Positions 8,542 through 19,018 of a DNA stretch of 64,000 nucleotides are shown here, one piece after another (positions within the stretch are counted from its first letter, which is position 1; each line of letters opens with the position of its first letter). Below the pieces are notes generated by a model that saw nothing but the letters and a program-made list of their open reading frames with translations, was not told the DNA's origin and made no database searches. Source of the DNA: CADEED01 sp963711635. GTDB lineage: Bacteria > Pseudomonadota > Gammaproteobacteria > Steroidobacterales > Steroidobacteraceae. The DNA lies in the NCBI GenBank assembly GCA_963711635.1, contig CAVQEZ010000022.1, forward strand, positions 1 to 64,000. Direction: 5' to 3'. The position numbers and the translations under genes were made by a program.

Positions 8542-8563
8542 CAATGGCCCCTAGGTCCGATGG
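8542..8563. promoter_or_regulatory. Copy of shared 20-bp motif upstream of tamA
   Basis: The core reads GGCCCCTAGGTCCGAT in the 80-bp gap between the barrel gene and tamA. Its right edge is 36 bp before the tamA ATG. Confidence 0.55.
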
Positions 8564-8599
8564 CCTGCCGCGGTCACGGCAGCGATTCCTGCGGATGAC

Positions 8600-10366
8600 A
8601 TGCCGCTTTCGCGCATCGCTCTCGCCTGTCTGTTGCTCGCTGTTTTTCTCGGCGCGCCTGGTGGCGCGACGCTCGGCGCCGCGCGGGCTGCCGACACGAA
8701 ACTCGATCTGGCCATCAATGGCCTGAAGCCGGGGCTCGAAGAAGCCGTGCGTTCCGGACTCACGCTCCAGCAATACCGCGAGCGCGCCGTAAGCGAGGCG
8801 CAGCTGCGGCGCCTGGTGTCGCGCGGCGAAGAAGAAATCCGCGCCACGCTCGAAGCCTGGGGGTATTACGGCGGCTCGATCCGCAATCGTCTCGAGCCGA
8901 CGCCGGCGGGAGGATTCGAGGTCACCTACGAGGTGGACGCCGGTGAACCCACGCTGGTGAGAAAGAGTGCGGTCACGGTGTCCGGCGAGGCCGCAAGACT
9001 GCCCGCCGTCGCCTCGTCGATCGAAGCCTTCGTGCCGAAGGTGGGCGAGCGTTTCGACCATGCGCAGTACGAGGCCAGCAAGACCGCCATCGAGAAAGCA
9101 CTCGGCGACAGTGGCTTCCTCGGTGCGCGGCTCACCGAGCATCGGGTCGAGGTGCATTCGGCGGCGCGCACCGCGGACATCGCGCTCGCCTGGGAGGGTG
9201 GTCCGCGCTACAAGTTCGGCGCGACGAAAATTTCCGGTGGCCAGTTCGCGACCGGGTTGTACGACCGATACATGCCATGGCGCGAGGGCGACGACTATTC
9301 CAGCTCGCAGCTGCTCGAAATGCAGCAGCGACTGGTGGGCGCCGACTATTTCTCGACGGTCACGGTGCAGCCGCATCCGGAAAAAGCCGTCGACCGCGTC
9401 GTGCCGGTGGACGTGGAGCTGACGCCGGCCAAGCGCAACATCTACAGCGCCGCGCTGTATGCCAGCACGGATCGCGGCGTGGGCGTCGACTTCAGCGCGC
9501 AGCGGCGCTGGCTCAACGACAAGGGACACAAGGGCCAGGCGGAGTTCGACCTGGCCCAGCGCCTCAAGGCCGTCGAGCTCAGCTATCGCATTCCGCTGCC
9601 CGGGCACCGTCAGCGCATGCTGAGCTTCGCGGGCACCTATCGCGACGAAGAAACCGAATCGAGCATCTCGCAAACCGAGAAGCTGGCGGTGAACATGGCA
9701 CGCAAGTGGGGCGGCTACACGACGGTCTATGGATTGCAATTTCTCTCCGGCGATTTCGAGATCGGCAGCGAGGACGGCAATTCCACGTTGCTGTTCTTCG
9801 AGGGCGCGATCACGCGCTCCCGTTCGGATCAACCCGCGTTCGCGCGGCGCGGCTACAGCTATTCGCTGACGGCGCGTGGTACGCCCGTCGAAGCACTCAG
9901 CGACACCCGCTTCGGATCGCTGGACCTGGAAGTGAAATGGCTGCACGCCTTCGGCGCGGACACGCGGCTCATCCTGCGCGGCGAAGTGGGCATCATGGAA
10001 GTCGACGACTTCGATCTGCTGCCACCGGAGCTGCGCTTCTTCTCGGGCGGCGATCGCTCCATCCGCGGCTTCGGCTACGAGGAAATCGGCAGCCGCAATG
10101 CGGCCGGGGACGTCATCGGTGGCGACCGGCTCGCCGAAGGCACCGTCGAGCTCGAACGTTACTGGCGGCGCGGCTTCGGTGCCGCGGTGTTCGTCGACGC
10201 CGGCGACTCATTCCTGGGCGACGACTTCACGCTGCACGTGGGAGCGGGTATGGGTGTACGCTGGAAATCCCCGGTGGGCGTGCTGCGTTTCGACCTCGCC
10301 TACCCGGTGAAATCCATCGACGCCAACTCCTGGCAGATCCACTTCAACATCGGGCCGGACTTTTGA
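8600..10366 (+). CDS. tamA: TamA, outer membrane translocation and assembly factor
   Basis: The 588-residue protein has a signal peptide ending ARAAD, three POTRA-like repeats (about 30-265) and a 16-strand Omp85 barrel. The Omp85 signature appears as FFSGGDRSIRGFGYEEIG near residue 475, and the C-terminus SWQIHFNIGPDF ends in Phe. TamA works with inner-membrane-anchored TamB in outer-membrane protein and phospholipid transport. The downstream gene is tamB, overlapping its stop codon. Length matches the family. One copy of the shared regulatory motif lies just upstream. Confidence 0.93.
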   Translation: MPLSRIALACLLLAVFLGAPGGATLGAARAADTKLDLAINGLKPGLEEAVRSGLTLQQYRERAVSEAQLRRLVSRGEEEIRATLEAWGYYGGSIRNRLEPTPAGGFEVTYEVDAGEPTLVRKSAVTVSGEAARLPAVASSIEAFVPKVGERFDHAQYEASKTAIEKALGDSGFLGARLTEHRVEVHSAARTADIALAWEGGPRYKFGATKISGGQFATGLYDRYMPWREGDDYSSSQLLEMQQRLVGADYFSTVTVQPHPEKAVDRVVPVDVELTPAKRNIYSAALYASTDRGVGVDFSAQRRWLNDKGHKGQAEFDLAQRLKAVELSYRIPLPGHRQRMLSFAGTYRDEETESSISQTEKLAVNMARKWGGYTTVYGLQFLSGDFEIGSEDGNSTLLFFEGAITRSRSDQPAFARRGYSYSLTARGTPVEALSDTRFGSLDLEVKWLHAFGADTRLILRGEVGIMEVDDFDLLPPELRFFSGGDRSIRGFGYEEIGSRNAAGDVIGGDRLAEGTVELERYWRRGFGAAVFVDAGDSFLGDDFTLHVGAGMGVRWKSPVGVLRFDLAYPVKSIDANSWQIHFNIGPDF

Positions 10367-13300
10367 AGGCTGTGCGCATCGGCGGAATCGTGCTGGCAGC
10401 ACTGCTGGTGCTGGCCGCGGCCGTGTTTGCGTGGGCGGTGTACTCGGAGGGCGGCGCCCGTTCGCTGCTGGCGCTGTCACGGCGCTGGCTGCCCGCGGGC
10501 CTGACAGTCGACGAGGTTCGCGGCACGGTTGCGGGCACGCTGCGCATCCACAATCTTCGCTATCGCGACCCCGCCGTCGGCATGGACCTGACCATCGACG
10601 ACGCGGTGCTGGAGTTCGCGGCGCTGGCCCTGTTGTCGCGCCGGCTGCACGTCGAGCGCGCCCAGGTGGATGGCCTGCGGCTGACGCTGTTCACTCCGAC
10701 GATTGCCAGCCCGCCCGGCGGTGCACGCGATCCCTGGACAGCGCCGCTGGACATGCAGGTGGACGAACTGCGCCTGGCGCGCGGCGAGCTGCAGCGGACC
10801 GATGCCGCGCCCTTCGTGGTGCGCGAGCTGAATCTCGCGGCGAGCTGGATCGGCAGCGACATCGTGGCGCGCTCGCTGGAGCTGGTGAGCCCGGATGGAC
10901 AGCTCAAGCTGTCGGGCCGCGTGGCTGCGTCGCTGCCGCGACTGAAGGAGTTGAACGCCGAGTTTCGCTGGCGCCTCGGCGCGCGCGAGTGGAGCGGCAC
11001 GCTGGGCGCGCGCGGCGCACACGAGGGTCTCGAGCTCGCCGCGGCGCTCGAGTCGCCGGTGAGCATGAAACTCGCCGCCACGCTCACGGAACGCAGCGCG
11101 ACGGGCGAGCGATCGGCGTGGCGCGCGCATGTGTCCGTGCCGCGCTTCGATCCGCATCCGCTGGTGGACAGCGACGCATTCGAGACGCTGGCGCTGGAGC
11201 TCGATGCGGAAGGCGATCTCGACGCGCTGGCATTGCGCGGTAGTTTGTCCGTCGACCAGGAACGCGTGTTCATCGACTCGCTGAATCTCGCGCGTCGCGA
11301 GCAGCTGCTGGAGATCAGCGGCGCTGAAGCTGCGCCTCAATTCGCAGCCGGCGGCGGTCACCGGCCACGCGCGCCTGTCGCTCGATGCTTCGCAACCCTC
11401 CTCCGCCGAGCTGGCCTGGGGCGAGTTCCGCTTGCCGGAGGCCTGGGCCGGCGCGAATTTTCGCTGCTCGGGAAAGCTCGCGCTGACCACGGTGCAGCAA
11501 CGCTTCGCGATGAACGCAATGGCGCGGGTGGCGCGCGCCGAAAGCATTCCACGCTGACGCTGCGAGTCGACGGTTCCGGCGAGCGGCTGCGCATCCAGGA
11601 GCTCGAGCTCACGCAGCTACCCGGCGCCTTGTCGGTGAAGGGCGATATCGAGCTCGGCAAGCCCCTGCGCTGGACACTGGACGCGCAGGCACGCGCCTTC
11701 GATCCCTCGCTGTTCTTCGACGACTGGCCGGGCGCTCTCGACTTCGACCTCGCCACCCAGGGCCACTGGCCCGAGGCCGGTCCGCGCGCCGAATTCAAAC
11801 TCGCGCGTCTCCAGGGCAAGTTGCGCGCGCGCACGATTTCCGGTTCCGGCGACGTGACGCTGGGGCCGGACCTGAAACCCAGCGGTCGCGTGCTGCTGCA
11901 GTCCGGCGGCGCGAAGCTCGAGGCCGTGGCCACGTCCGGCGCACGGCCCAGCATCGATGCCAGGCTCGAGGTGGCCTCGCTCGAGGAATGGCGCAAGGAC
12001 CTGCGCGGCAAGTTGAGTGCCGAAGTCAAATCGCTGGGCCGCTGGCCGAACATCGAGCTCGAGGCGCGCGTCACCGCCAGCCAGGTGCGCCAGGGCGACA
12101 CGGCCTTCGACGCGGCGACGCTGAAGCTGCGCGCGCAGAATGCGCGCGCGCTGCGCGGCTCTGCCGAGCTCAGCACCCAGGGCCTCACGCTGGCGGGCTT
12201 CGAATTCTCGGACGTGTCGGCAAAATTGAACGGCGATGCGCATGCGCACGACATTGCACTGGATGCGCGCGGCGAGCCCCTGTCCCTGGTACTGCGCGCG
12301 AATGGTTCATTGTCCGGGGCGCGCGGCCCAGAGCAGCTGGTCCGGAACCATCGGCCAGCTCGGGCTCGATGTGGCGCGCGTTCCGCCGCTGAAGCTGACC
12401 GAGCCGGCGCGCCTGACGGTCGCGCGGGATTCGCTCGAGCTGGCGAACACCTGCCTCAAGGGCGATGAGATCGCGGTGTGCGCCGCCGTGCGGCGCGATC
12501 CGCGCAGTTTCGCGGCCAACTACTCGGTGCGCGCGCTGCCGCTGGGCGTGCTGGTGGCACTGGCGGCTCCAGATGCCGCCGTCAGCGTCCAGGGCACATT
12601 CGAAGGCAATGGAGATCTGCATCGCAGCAGCGACGGCGGCTTGTCCGGAAGGGCCACGCTCAATTCGGCCACCGGCGCGCTCTCGCAGCGCGGCGATGAC
12701 AAGGCACTGGTGCTCGAGTACCGCGACTTCGGCATCGACGTCGACCTTTCGGGCGAGACGGCGCGCGCCACGCTGCGCGGCATCCTGCCGCGACAAGGTG
12801 AGCTCGAGGGCGCGCTGACCCTGGCCATGGCCGAAAGCGACCCATCGCTGGGCGGACGCGCCGCGCTCAAGCTGCGCGACCTGGCGCCGCTGGCCATCTG
12901 GGTGCCGCAACTCGCCAACCTGCGCGGCAGCGGCGAGATTGCCGCCGAAGTCGCGGGCACCCTGCGTGCCCCGCGCGTCGGGCTCACGGTGCGAGCCACC
13001 GGGCTGGACACCGAAGTACCGATGCTCGGTGTGCATCTGCGCGAAGGGAACTTCAATGCCACGCTCGAACCGGGGGGCCGCTTTCAGGCTGAAGGCTCCA
13101 TCGTCTCGGGTGACGGCACGCTGCGAATCAGCGGCACGCGCGTGGAGCCGCAGGGGCTCGAGCTCAAGCTGAGCGGCAGCAATTTCCTGGCCGCGAACAT
13201 TCCCGGCGCCCGCGTGACCATGGCGCCCGACCTGGCGCTCGCGGGCAAGTCCGGCAGCCTCGCGCTGACCGGCATGGTGAAGATCGAGGACGCCGACGTG

Positions 13301-14103
13301 AATCTCGAGAAGCTCAGTTTCGCGCGCAGCTATCGCGCCTCGCCCGACGTGGTGATCGTCGATCGCGAGGTGCAAGGTGAAGGACAACGTCGCTCGGCCT
13401 GACTACCGACGTGCGCGTGGTGCTCGGCGATCGCGTGAAGCTGGTGGGCTTCGGCCTCGACTCCACGGTCAACGGCGAGCTGCGCGTGCTCGAGGAGCGC
13501 GATCAGCCCAGCCGCGCAACCGGCGAGATCCGTGTGCTGGGAACGTACGAGGCCTTCGGTCGAAAACTGACCATCGAGCGCGGCCGGCTGCAGTTCGCGG
13601 GCACCTCGCTGGACGATCCGCAGCTCGACATCCTGGCCGGGCGCAAGCTGGAGGACGTCACCGCGAAACTGCGCGTGACCGGCACGGCGCAGAATCCCAA
13701 GCTCGACGTGTTCACGGAACCCGCCACCTCGCAGACCGATGCCATGTCCTATCTACTGACCGGCAAGGCCGCGAGCGAAGCGCACGGCGAGGAAGGCCAG
13801 ATGGTCTCGAGCGCCGCGCAGTCGGTGGGCAGCGTGCTCGGCAACCGCCTGGCGAAAAAGCTCGGCGGCAAGATGGGCTTCGTCGACGAGATCGGCGTCG
13901 AGCAGAACACCGACCTCGGCGGCAATGCATTCACCGTCGGAAAATACCTATCGCCGCGGTTCTTCATAAGCTACGGCGTCGGCCTGTTCGAGCCTGGCAG
14001 CACCATGACGGTGCGTTACGAGTTCTCCAAGCACTGGTCACTCGAGGCCAACCAGGCGCCCGATGACGGGCACGCCGGCATCCGTTACCGCATCGAGAAG
14101 TAG
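10363..14103 (+). CDS. tamB: TamB, translocation and assembly module inner membrane component; about four frame changes
   Basis: The TTG at 10363 overlaps the tamA stop (TTGA); GTG 10372 is an alternative. An N-terminal membrane anchor (GIVLAALLVLAAAVFAW) leads into a long series of beta-strand repeats typical of AsmA/TamB-type lipid-transfer grooves. The C-terminal DUF490 domain is intact: GEIRVLGTYEAFGRKLTIERG, SYLLTGKAASEA, FISYGVGLFEPGSTMTVRY. The full protein of about 1,245 residues matches family length but needs frame changes near 11,323, 11,550, 12,325 and 13,375. Each alternative frame carries on the TamB pattern, so I treat it as one gene. Confidence 0.88.
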
Positions 14104-14109
14104 CGACCC

Positions 14110-14709
14110 TTAGGTCTGCGGTCTGACTTCAACGGCCAGGGCCTCGGCGTACACCACGTCCACCTTGTCGCCTTTCTTGAGCTTCTTGATGAAAGTGCGG
14201 CCTTCCTCGCTCTCGACCGGCAGCGTGCGCGAAGTGCCATCCGGCTTGCGCACGGTGATCGTATTGGCCTTGGTGTCGATCGTCTGCACGACCACGGTGC
14301 CACGGATCGCACTGCCCACTCCGGCTCCGGGCTTGGCCCCGGGCTGTGCCGTGCTGGCCAGGTCGACCTGGTTGACTTCGTTCTTGGTCGTACCGGGCGG
14401 TAACACCTGCGCGGCAATACCCTGGTAATAGCTCACCACGACTTTGTCGCCCGTGCGGATCTGGGCAAAGTTCTTGACCTCGGGGCCGGCCGTGAAGGCA
14501 CCGGTACGGCCTTCCTCGCCGCGCAATTCGATGATCCGGGTCTTGGGATCCACCGACACCACGGTCGCGGAGATTTCGTCGAGACTCTCGCGCTGCATCG
14601 AGGGCGGATCTGCCGGGGCTTTCGGCTTGGTAGCGGTCTCAGCCCCACCATGGGCGACGGCGGCGACCAACAACATTGCACTGAAAAGCGAATACGCAGT
14701 CGTTTTCAC
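14110..14709 (-). CDS. Exported protein of unknown function with two beta-rich repeats
   Basis: A GTG start at 14707-14709 is preceded by AGGAGAG with good spacing. The 199-residue product has a signal peptide (SLFSAMLLVAAVAHGGAE). Two related modules follow: SATVVSVDPKTRIIELRGEEG with IRTGDKVVVSYYQG, and GTVVVQTIDTKANTITVRKPDG with LKKGDKVDVVYAEAL. The doubled pattern suggests two small OB-like or SH3-like beta barrels in the periplasm. I do not recognise a named family. It is convergent with tamB (6 bp between stops) and divergent from the MASE1 kinase. Confidence 0.7.
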   Translation of the reverse strand: MKTTAYSLFSAMLLVAAVAHGGAETATKPKAPADPPSMQRESLDEISATVVSVDPKTRIIELRGEEGRTGAFTAGPEVKNFAQIRTGDKVVVSYYQGIAAQVLPPGTTKNEVNQVDLASTAQPGAKPGAGVGSAIRGTVVVQTIDTKANTITVRKPDGTSRTLPVESEEGRTFIKKLKKGDKVDVVYAEALAVEVRPQT

Positions 14710-15099
14710 GGGACTCTCCTGGTCTGGGGTGCGGCGCGCCTCAGGCAAACCCCCGCAATCGCGCCGGGCCGCCTGTGCGCAGCGGTGCCTAGGAAATTGC
14801 CTAATTCGGGTTTCGAAGCAGGCCGGCAGTATCGAATCGACCGCTAACTAGTCGAATCGGACCAAGGTCCCATCGGTCCCAATCCCCTGAGGGGACTGGT
14901 ATCCGTACGCGAATTGGCGCCTAATCCGGGCGTTGCGCAAAGATCCTGTAAGGGTGCCATGGAAAAGTGCACCCGACGGGTGAACCTCGTCGAGAGGTTA
15001 CGCAGCCGGTCCGTTAGCAGTGGGCCGTGCAGAGTCAGGGAGGCCTAACAATGTGTTCAGCAACAATCGCCCGGAGCGCGTTCGGTCGATCAGCTTCGT
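14710..15099. other. 390-bp intergenic region with operator-like repeats
   Basis: No coding frame is convincing here. The region separates the divergent exported-protein gene and the MASE1 kinase gene. It holds the shared 20-bp motif (14854-14875) with an extra GGTCC half-site beside it, a direct repeat GCCTAATYCGGG at 14799-14810 and 14919-14930, and the palindrome CCCCTGAGGGG at 14884-14894. Confidence 0.6.
14854..14875. promoter_or_regulatory. Copy of shared 20-bp motif upstream of the MASE1 kinase
   Basis: On the minus strand the core reads GGGACCTTGGTCCGAT. A further GGGACC half-site continues the array to about 14880. It is about 225 bp before the kinase start and 145 bp before the divergent gene. 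Confidence 0.55.
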
Positions 15100-17550
15100 G
15101 TGCTCCTGAAATCGCACGTGTCCGACGCGGCGCCGATGTGGCCGTTAGTTAAATCCTGGACGTTGCCGCTGGCCGTCGGCGCGGCCTATTTCATCGCCGC
15201 CGAAGTCGGCGAGGTGCTCGCATTCCCGTCGGCACCGGTGTCCGTGTTGTGGGCGCCGAATGCCATCCTGATGGCCGCGTTGATGCTCACTCCGCGCGAG
15301 CACTGGTGGCTGTACCTGGCCGGCGTGTTGCCCTTCCACCTGTTCTCGCAGCTGGGGGAGTTCCCGCTGAGTCAGGTCGCGATCCAGTACTTCGCCAACG
15401 TCGGGCTGGCAATGCTCGGCGCACTGGCGGTGGCCACGGTCACTCCCCATCCACTTCGCTTCGATCGCGTGCGCACCGCGCTCACGCTGGTGTTGTTCGG
15501 TGGTCTGCTGGCGCCGGCACTGACCAGCTTCCTCATGGCGGCTTTCTTCAAGTTGTCCGGTATCTCCAGCGAGATGTGGCTCACGGTCGTGGCACGCACG
15601 GTGACCAATACGTTTGCGGTGGTCACGCTGGTGCCGCTGACCGTGCACTGCGCCGAACGTTTGCGCAGCGGGCAGCGGCCGATCTCGGTGAAACGCGCCG
15701 CCGAGGCCATGACGCTGGCGTTGACCACGCTGGCAGTCTGCATCCTGTTGTTCTTCATCCCGTTCGACAGCCCGGAGCGCACCTCGTTGTTGCTGTACGC
15801 GCCGTTGCCGCTGGTGGCCTGGGCCACGATCCGCTTTGGCGTCGCCGGTGCCGGCGCCGCCTGTCTGACCGCGGGTGCGGTGTCCATGCTCGCCATGGTC
15901 AACGGCTACGGGCCGCTGACGGGCACCGATCCGGTCGAGAACGCGCTGTCGCTCGTGGCCTATCACGTCGTCATGAGCATCCTCTTCCTCATCGCGGCGG
16001 CTTTGCTCGACGAATGGCGCCACGCCGGGCGCGCGCTGTCGGTGAGCACGGCGCGCTTCCGCAGCATCTTCGAGAACAACATCATCCCGATCGCGATCTG
16101 GCGCGATGACCTGCGCATCAGCGAAGCCAATGAAGCCTTCCTGCGGCTCACGGGATTCAGCGGCGATGACATCCAGAGCGGCAAGCTGCGTTTCGAGGAC
16201 CTGGCCACCCTGAACAGCAAGCCGGCGTCGCGCGACGCCGAGCCGGACGCGGAATCCAGCGACCTGCTCGAACGCTTCGACAATGCCGAGCTCGAGCTGG
16301 CGCTGCGCGACGGGCGGCGCGTGCCCGTCATCCTCGGACATTGCCGATTTCCCGCCGATGAAGGCGGAGTCATCTATGCGCTGGACCTGTCCTCGTTCCG
16401 GCGCGCCGAGGCGCGTCGCCAGCGCGTCGAGAGTCTGCATGCCGCCGTGCTCACCTCGCTGCACGACCAGGTCGCCGTGCTCGACAGCCGCGGCACGGTC
16501 ATCGAGATCAACGATTCGTGGCGCAACGCCGTCGACTGCGCGCCGCCATCACGTTTCGATCGCGTGCTGGCCGGCGAGAACTACCTGCAATGCTGCGCGC
16601 GCTCTGCCGAGCAGGGCGACCGGACCGCCATCGAACATCTGTCGACGTTGCGTGTCGTGCTGAACGGTACCGACGATCGCCGCATCATCGAATGCCGTGA
16701 GACCAATGTCGGCGATGCCGGCTGGGTCGAGGTCAGCTTCGAGCGCCTGCGTCGCGCCGAAGGCGGCGCGGTGATCACGCGCACCGACGTCACCGCGCGC
16801 AAACGCGCCGAGGCGGATGCGCGCAACCAGCGCCAGCAGCTCACGCACCTGTCGCGCGCCGCGGTGCTCGGGCAACTCTCGGGCGCGTTTGCGCATGAGC
16901 TCAAGCAACCGTTGACTTCGATCCTCGGCAACGCCGAGGCCGCGCTCAGCATGCTGCAGAAGGGCGGCGCCAACCAGGACGAGCTGAGCGAGATCCTGCA
17001 GGACATCGTGCAGGACGACGAACGCGCCGCGCAGGTGATCCAGCGGCTGCGCGCACTGCTCGGCAAGGGCGATGCGCAATACGCGCCGGTGGAGCTCAAC
17101 GACGTGGTGCGCGAGTCGCTCGAGCTCACGCACAGTGAATTCGTCACGCGCAACGTGCTGGCCACCTTGCACCTCGATTCCACCATGCCCACCGTGCTGG
17201 CCGACCGCGTGCAGATGCAGCAGGTGGTGCTGAACCTGCTCATGAACGCCTGCGAAGCCATGGTCGGAACGCCGCTGCCGCGCCGCCAGGCCATCGTCAG
17301 CACGCGTTTTCTCGCCGCCTCGGAGGCCGTCGAAATCACCGTGCAGGACAACGGCACGGGCATCGCTGCCGGCGATACCGACAGGATTTTCCAGCCATTC
17401 GTAACCACCAAGGCCCATGGTCTCGGGCTGGGCCTGGCGATCTGCCGCTCGGTTGCCGAGGCGCACCATGGCGTGTTGTGGGCCGAAAATGCTCCCGAGG
17501 GTGGTGCCATATTTCACATCAAGATCCCGATTGCCGGAGGTCCGCCATGA
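15100..17550 (+). CDS. MASE1-PAS-PAS histidine kinase, FixL-like
   Basis: Residues about 12-305 form a MASE1 membrane sensor with roughly eight segments (for example SVLWAPNAILMAALML). Two PAS domains follow at about 320-440 (IFENNIIPIAIWRDD) and 450-570 (LHDQVAVLDSRGTVIEIND). The DHp helix has His599 in FAHELKQPLTSILGNAEAAL. The ATPase domain shows NLLMNACEAM, DNGTGI and GLGLGLAICRSVAEAHHG. This is the HELxQPL class of kinase that pairs with FixJ-type regulators. The regulator gene follows with an ATGA overlap. The ligand of the sensor is unknown; no haem-binding His of FixL-type PAS was identified. Confidence 0.92.
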   Translation: MLLKSHVSDAAPMWPLVKSWTLPLAVGAAYFIAAEVGEVLAFPSAPVSVLWAPNAILMAALMLTPREHWWLYLAGVLPFHLFSQLGEFPLSQVAIQYFANVGLAMLGALAVATVTPHPLRFDRVRTALTLVLFGGLLAPALTSFLMAAFFKLSGISSEMWLTVVARTVTNTFAVVTLVPLTVHCAERLRSGQRPISVKRAAEAMTLALTTLAVCILLFFIPFDSPERTSLLLYAPLPLVAWATIRFGVAGAGAACLTAGAVSMLAMVNGYGPLTGTDPVENALSLVAYHVVMSILFLIAAALLDEWRHAGRALSVSTARFRSIFENNIIPIAIWRDDLRISEANEAFLRLTGFSGDDIQSGKLRFEDLATLNSKPASRDAEPDAESSDLLERFDNAELELALRDGRRVPVILGHCRFPADEGGVIYALDLSSFRRAEARRQRVESLHAAVLTSLHDQVAVLDSRGTVIEINDSWRNAVDCAPPSRFDRVLAGENYLQCCARSAEQGDRTAIEHLSTLRVVLNGTDDRRIIECRETNVGDAGWVEVSFERLRRAEGGAVITRTDVTARKRAEADARNQRQQLTHLSRAAVLGQLSGAFAHELKQPLTSILGNAEAALSMLQKGGANQDELSEILQDIVQDDERAAQVIQRLRALLGKGDAQYAPVELNDVVRESLELTHSEFVTRNVLATLHLDSTMPTVLADRVQMQQVVLNLLMNACEAMVGTPLPRRQAIVSTRFLAASEAVEITVQDNGTGIAAGDTDRIFQPFVTTKAHGLGLGLAICRSVAEAHHGVLWAENAPEGGAIFHIKIPIAGGPP

Positions 17551-18179
17551 ACGACAGCGAACAGACACAGACTGTGTACCTGGTCGACGACGATGCCTCG
17601 GTGCGCAGCGCACTCACGCGCGCGCTCAACGCGGAAGGATTTCACGTCATGAGCTGGGCATCGGCCGACGCCTTCCTGACCGATTACGATCCGGAAAAGC
17701 CGGGCTGCCTGGTGGCCGACGTCGCCATGCCGGGGACCGACGGCCTGCAGTTGCAACAGCTGCTCTCGGCCAGCGACCGCTCGCTGCCCATCGTATTCAT
17801 CACCGGTAATGCCAACGTGCGCATGAGCGTGCAGGCCATGCGCGCCGGTGCCGTGACCTTCCTGCCCAAGCCCGTGCGGCTCTCGGAACTGGCCGCCGCG
17901 GTTCGCGAGGCTCTCGATCGCGATCACACGGTGCGCCAGCGGCGCGCCACGCGCGCCGCGATCCAGTCGCGGCTGTCGGCGCTGACGGCGCGCGAGCGCC
18001 AGGTGTTCGACCTGGTCGTGGCCGGCAAGATGAACAAACAAATCGCCGCGCAACTCGGCGCCGCCGAGAAGACCGTGAAAGTCCACCGCGGCCGCGTCAT
18101 GTTCAAGATGAGAGTCAGGTCGGTGGCCGAGCTGGTGACGCTCGCGACGCAGGCGCGCGAAGCGTCGCGACCCTTATAG
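17547..18179 (+). CDS. FixJ/NarL-type response regulator with LuxR HTH
   Basis: The receiver domain shows the acidic pair (VDDDAS), phosphoacceptor Asp58 in VADVAMPG and Lys in TFLPKPV. The C-terminal HTH has LTARERQVFDLVVAGKMNKQIA and EKTVKVHRGRVMFKM, the FixJ subgroup signature. The start overlaps the kinase stop by 4 bp, so the two form a cognate pair. The protein would bind DNA upstream of target genes; the shared 20-bp motif present upstream of the kinase is one possible target, as inference. Confidence 0.92.
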   Translation: MNDSEQTQTVYLVDDDASVRSALTRALNAEGFHVMSWASADAFLTDYDPEKPGCLVADVAMPGTDGLQLQQLLSASDRSLPIVFITGNANVRMSVQAMRAGAVTFLPKPVRLSELAAAVREALDRDHTVRQRRATRAAIQSRLSALTARERQVFDLVVAGKMNKQIAAQLGAAEKTVKVHRGRVMFKMRVRSVAELVTLATQAREASRPL

Positions 18180-18184
18180 GACGA

Positions 18185-18649
18185 ATGTCCACTACATTTC
18201 GCGTCGAGCCCCGCGCCTACTGGCAGGGCATGGAAAATCGCCGTTCATTTGTCGCCGTCGTCGACGACGAAGAATCGGTGCGCCGGGCCCTCATCAGGCT
18301 GCTGCGCGCCGCCAACATGGATGCCGAAGCATTCGCCAGCGGTGAGGCCTTCCTCGAATCGCTGGAAAAATTCCGCCCCGATTGCGTGGTGCTGGACCTG
18401 CAGATGCCCGGCCTCACGGGCCGCGACGTGCAACGCAGGCTCATCAGCATGAAGATCAACCTGCCGGTGATCCTGATCACCGCCCATGACGACATGGTGA
18501 CGCAGCAACAGTCGCTGTCGGATGGTGCGGCTAACTACCTGCGCAAGCCGCTGCGCGGCGACGTGCTGGTGCGCTCGATCAACGAATCCATCGCGCGCGC
18601 CACCGCGGCCGCAGGCGCGCCCGGGGCGCGGGGCAGCCATCGGACTTAA
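18185..18649 (+). CDS. Single-domain response regulator
   Basis: The 154-residue protein is a lone receiver: VVDDEESVRRAL, Asp71 in VVLDLQMPGLTG, Thr in ILITAHDD, and KP in YLRKPLRG. There is no output domain. It begins 5 bp after the FixJ-like regulator. A later start at 18230 (MENRR) would trim an unlikely N-terminal extension. In FixL/FixJ systems such extra receivers can compete for phosphoryl groups or act on the kinase. That role is inference from position. Confidence 0.85.
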   Translation: MSTTFRVEPRAYWQGMENRRSFVAVVDDEESVRRALIRLLRAANMDAEAFASGEAFLESLEKFRPDCVVLDLQMPGLTGRDVQRRLISMKINLPVILITAHDDMVTQQQSLSDGAANYLRKPLRGDVLVRSINESIARATAAAGAPGARGSHRT

Positions 18650-18691
18650 GGGCCATTGGAACCGGCGCGCGCGCTAGCTAGTGTCGCTGCC

Positions 18692-19018
18692 ATGATAGCC
18701 ACCGAACTTCGCCGGCCGGATCGGCCCGCACTCTCCACCCTCCTGGCCATCCTCCTGGCCCTGGCCCTCGCCTGCTCCGCGTGCACGAAGCAGGACGCGC
18801 GCCCGCCGGCACCCGAGACCGCCGCGCCGGCTCCGCCCGCGGCGGTGCCCACTGCCGAGGATCGCGGACATCAGAAAACCGGTGAGGTCGCGGCACCCGA
18901 GAGCGAGCACGCCTTCAGCAATGTCGAGAGTGGCGAGGCCGAACGCGCGGCCAGTCAGCGCGGTCATCAGAGCGCCGGCGAACAAGCGCCGGCAACTCAA
19001 CCCCGAGGTGGCGAATGA
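18692..19018 (+). CDS. Small lipoprotein-like protein
   Basis: ATG 18692 gives 108 residues with a hydrophobic segment (STLLAILLALALACSAC) ending at a cysteine. The rest is a low-complexity, Ala/Pro/Glu-rich tail with two related stretches (EDRGHQKTGE and SQRGHQSAGE). The stop overlaps the next start (ATGA). It is probably translationally coupled to the DUF2950 gene. The lipobox is imperfect. No family is recognised. Confidence 0.6.
   Translation: MIATELRRPDRPALSTLLAILLALALACSACTKQDARPPAPETAAPAPPAAVPTAEDRGHQKTGEVAAPESEHAFSNVESGEAERAASQRGHQSAGEQAPATQPRGGE

Noticed and set aside
7466..9946. Long open frame on the minus strand opposite the barrel gene and tamA
   Set aside because: The plus-strand genes here have clear domains. 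The minus frame is low in hydrophobic pattern, rich in His/Arg/Gln, and is a typical antisense shadow in high-GC DNA.
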